Below are positions 62,680 through 64,000 of a stretch of DNA of 64,000 nt, one piece after another. Made by a program: the position numbers and the translations under genes. The DNA comes from Pseudomonas hamedanensis. Lineage in GTDB: Bacteria; Pseudomonadota; Gammaproteobacteria; Pseudomonadales; Pseudomonadaceae. The notes under the pieces were generated by a model. That model worked only from the letters and a program-made list of their open reading frames with translations. It made no database searches and had not been told where the DNA came from. Where the stretch lies: contig NZ_CP077091.1 of assembly GCF_014268595.2 (NCBI RefSeq), positions 4,198,001-4,262,000 on the forward strand. The letters run 5' to 3'. How positions within the stretch are numbered: position 1 is the stretch's first letter; each line of letters starts with the position of its first letter.

Positions 62680-64000
62680 GTGAACCGTTTTGTTTTAACC
62701 CTGCTAGCCGCGCTGCTGCTGCCAGTTTCAGCGGCCTATGCGCAGAACGACTGCAGCCATGTCACCTCAAGCCTGGAAATGGTGCCCTGCTCGGAGGCGG
62801 CGAAGAAGGCTGCCGATGCGCAATTGAACGTCAGCTACAAGCAGTTGATGACGCGGCTTGAGTCTGACTATCGAACAGATCCGGCGTTGGGCGCGGAGTA
62901 CGCGGCGAAGGTTAAAGAATCGCAACGTGCGTGGCTGAAATTGCGCGATGCGAATTGCCCTTTGGAGGCATTCGAAATCGAGACGGGGATGCCAGCGCAT
63001 GTGTTTGCCGTTAACTCGTGTATCGCCAGAATGAGTCGCGAGCGCTCGGCATATCTGGACAAGATCGTCCCTGCTCTTGCATCCGACAAGAGCACTTCGA
63101 CGGCACCCACCAGAGACGCTTGCCCCTTGGAGGAGTTCGCGCCTTTCCTGACTACGTTTTCCGCCAACAGCGAATCACAACGCCGCCTCACTGCAATGAC
63201 GGTCAAGTCCCTGGTGTTGAAACCGGTAGCTGGGAAGGATCGAAGTACCTTTGAGCCTTCGACCTCGGGTGTTAGTGGAACAACGTTCACCTATCCGCTG
63301 ATGGCTGCAATCACACCCGGCAAGACACCTGGGGTCGAGATCGAAGAGGTCGACGACAGTCACGTCAACGTGGTGGATAAGCGAGCGGGCAACAGCAATA
63401 TCAAGATCTTCAACTTCTCTCGTCAGGCGTGCTGGGTGCTTGAGGGGATTGAGGATTGGTCGATCAGTGAGAAGGATCTTGTCGCGACAGAGAACCCGGG
63501 AATGAGCCGCGCTGAGAACTTCTGTTATCAGCGTGCAGAAGCGTTGGGCGGGCTAGGGTTTCTTGAGCAATACCGACTGACTGCGGAGTTGATTGAAGCG
63601 TCCTTGGATAACTTTGTTTGCGCTGCAGAGTCAGGTGATGCGCAGGCAAGCCTGTCGGCGGCGAGCCTTAGTCTTTCGCAAATGGCACCTCAGTTAGAAA
63701 CCCCTAAGGTTGAGGCTTTGTTCAAAGCGGCTTCGAAAATACCAAAGGGTGCGATGGGTTATGCGAAGTTTCTTTGTTCAGGAAACTCCACTGACTATAA
63801 CGGCCCTTGCCTTCATCCCAAGCAGGCAGAAGAGCAGGTTATTCGGGCGATTACCATGGGCTCCACGGACGCGATGAATTACCTGGCCTCTACCTTTGAG
63901 GGTGGGGAGTTAGGAACGAAGGATATATCGCGGGCGTTAGCCTGTTATCAAATGGCGGCTGACAAAGGTGACCAGTTGGGCGTCTTCAACGTGGGGCGAT
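62680..64000 (+). CDS. Exported LprI-type lysozyme-inhibitor domain fused to Sel1-repeat protein (3' end outside window)
   Basis: At least 440 residues from GTG 62680 (AAGGA 6 bases before), open to the window end. Signal peptide VNRFVLTLLAALLLPVSAAY. Residues about 22-130 match the LprI/DUF1311 lysozyme-inhibitor pattern: NDCSHV, PCSEAAKKAADAQLNVSYKQL, SQRAWLKLRDANCPLEAF. Next comes a domain similar to the one in the 55653-56693 protein (CPLEEFAPFLTTFSANSESQ to QACWVLEGIEDWSIS), then Sel1-like repeats (CAAESGDAQASLSAASLSLS; MGSTDAMNYLASTFEGG; ALACYQMAADKGDQLG). An inhibitor domain near a lysozyme-like effector strongly suggests an immunity role. Confidence 0.75.
   Translation, partial: MNRFVLTLLAALLLPVSAAYAQNDCSHVTSSLEMVPCSEAAKKAADAQLNVSYKQLMTRLESDYRTDPALGAEYAAKVKESQRAWLKLRDANCPLEAFEIETGMPAHVFAVNSCIARMSRERSAYLDKIVPALASDKSTSTAPTRDACPLEEFAPFLTTFSANSESQRRLTAMTVKSLVLKPVAGKDRSTFEPSTSGVSGTTFTYPLMAAITPGKTPGVEIEEVDDSHVNVVDKRAGNSNIKIFNFSRQACWVLEGIEDWSISEKDLVATENPGMSRAENFCYQRAEALGGLGFLEQYRLTAELIEASLDNFVCAAESGDAQASLSAASLSLSQMAPQLETPKVEALFKAASKIPKGAMGYAKFLCSGNSTDYNGPCLHPKQAEEQVIRAITMGSTDAMNYLASTFEGGELGTKDISRALACYQMAADKGDQLGVFNVGR

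Noticed and set aside
62674..62861. ATG frame starting at 62674 just before the LprI-Sel1 gene
   Set aside because: It is out of frame with the signal peptide and the long open frame that start at GTG 62680, and it stops early.

Overview
The window is a stretch of a Pseudomonas chromosome, most likely the P. fluorescens group. The core genes are GC-rich. The order pst-phoU, response regulator, M23 peptidase, CBS/CorC protein, phoR-phoB, ubiA-ubiC, rubredoxin, rubredoxin reductase, HU-like protein is the typical pseudomonad order. Intergenic gaps carry the GTGGGAGCGAGC-type and GTGGCGAGGGGATTTATCCCC-type palindromes usual in these genomes. No tRNA, rRNA, IS element or CRISPR array was seen.

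Bases 1-4570 are housekeeping: the 3' end of purK, a GlsB-type membrane protein, a DUF3299 protein, a YeaD-type mutarotase, a YciA-type thioesterase and an MFS transporter. Bases 4700-17890 are the phosphate system: pstS, pstC, pstA, pstB and phoU, later phoR and phoB on the other strand. PhoB-binding (Pho) boxes can be read before pstS, pstC and phoB, and an extra one faces away from phoB. Bases 17960-22400 hold a secreted-repeat protein, ubiA/ubiC, rubredoxin (too short for most ORF callers), its reductase and an HU-like protein.

Bases 22467-29284 (minus strand) are a VgrG cargo operon in which every gene overlaps the next by ATGA: vgrG, a DUF4123 adaptor, two tandem lipoproteins (putative immunity, partly homogenised by gene conversion) and a class-3 lipase effector. 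After a 700-bp intergenic region, bases 29987-53588 are a complete T6SS structural cluster in the order of P. aeruginosa HSI-II: tssA, B, C, E, F, G, H, a sigma-54 activator, a tiny lipoprotein (orfX-like), FHA, tssJ, K, L, M, phosphatase, kinase. hcp is absent. Inserted between tssE and tssF is a PAAR gene, a lysozyme-like effector and four small membrane proteins.

Bases 53617-64000 are a second VgrG cargo island, much more AT-rich after about 55.6 kb. It encodes an exported Sel1-type protein and a 1048-residue effector that appears to combine an NlpC/P60 domain, an M23/LytM-like domain, an EF-hand and a GH19-like lysozyme domain. Then come several exported putative immunity proteins separated by GGGGACAGACCACG palindromes, a broken gene end, and a protein running off the window. 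That last protein fuses an LprI-type lysozyme-inhibitor domain to the same family as the first Sel1 protein. This last island is the most likely place for an undescribed effector-immunity system.
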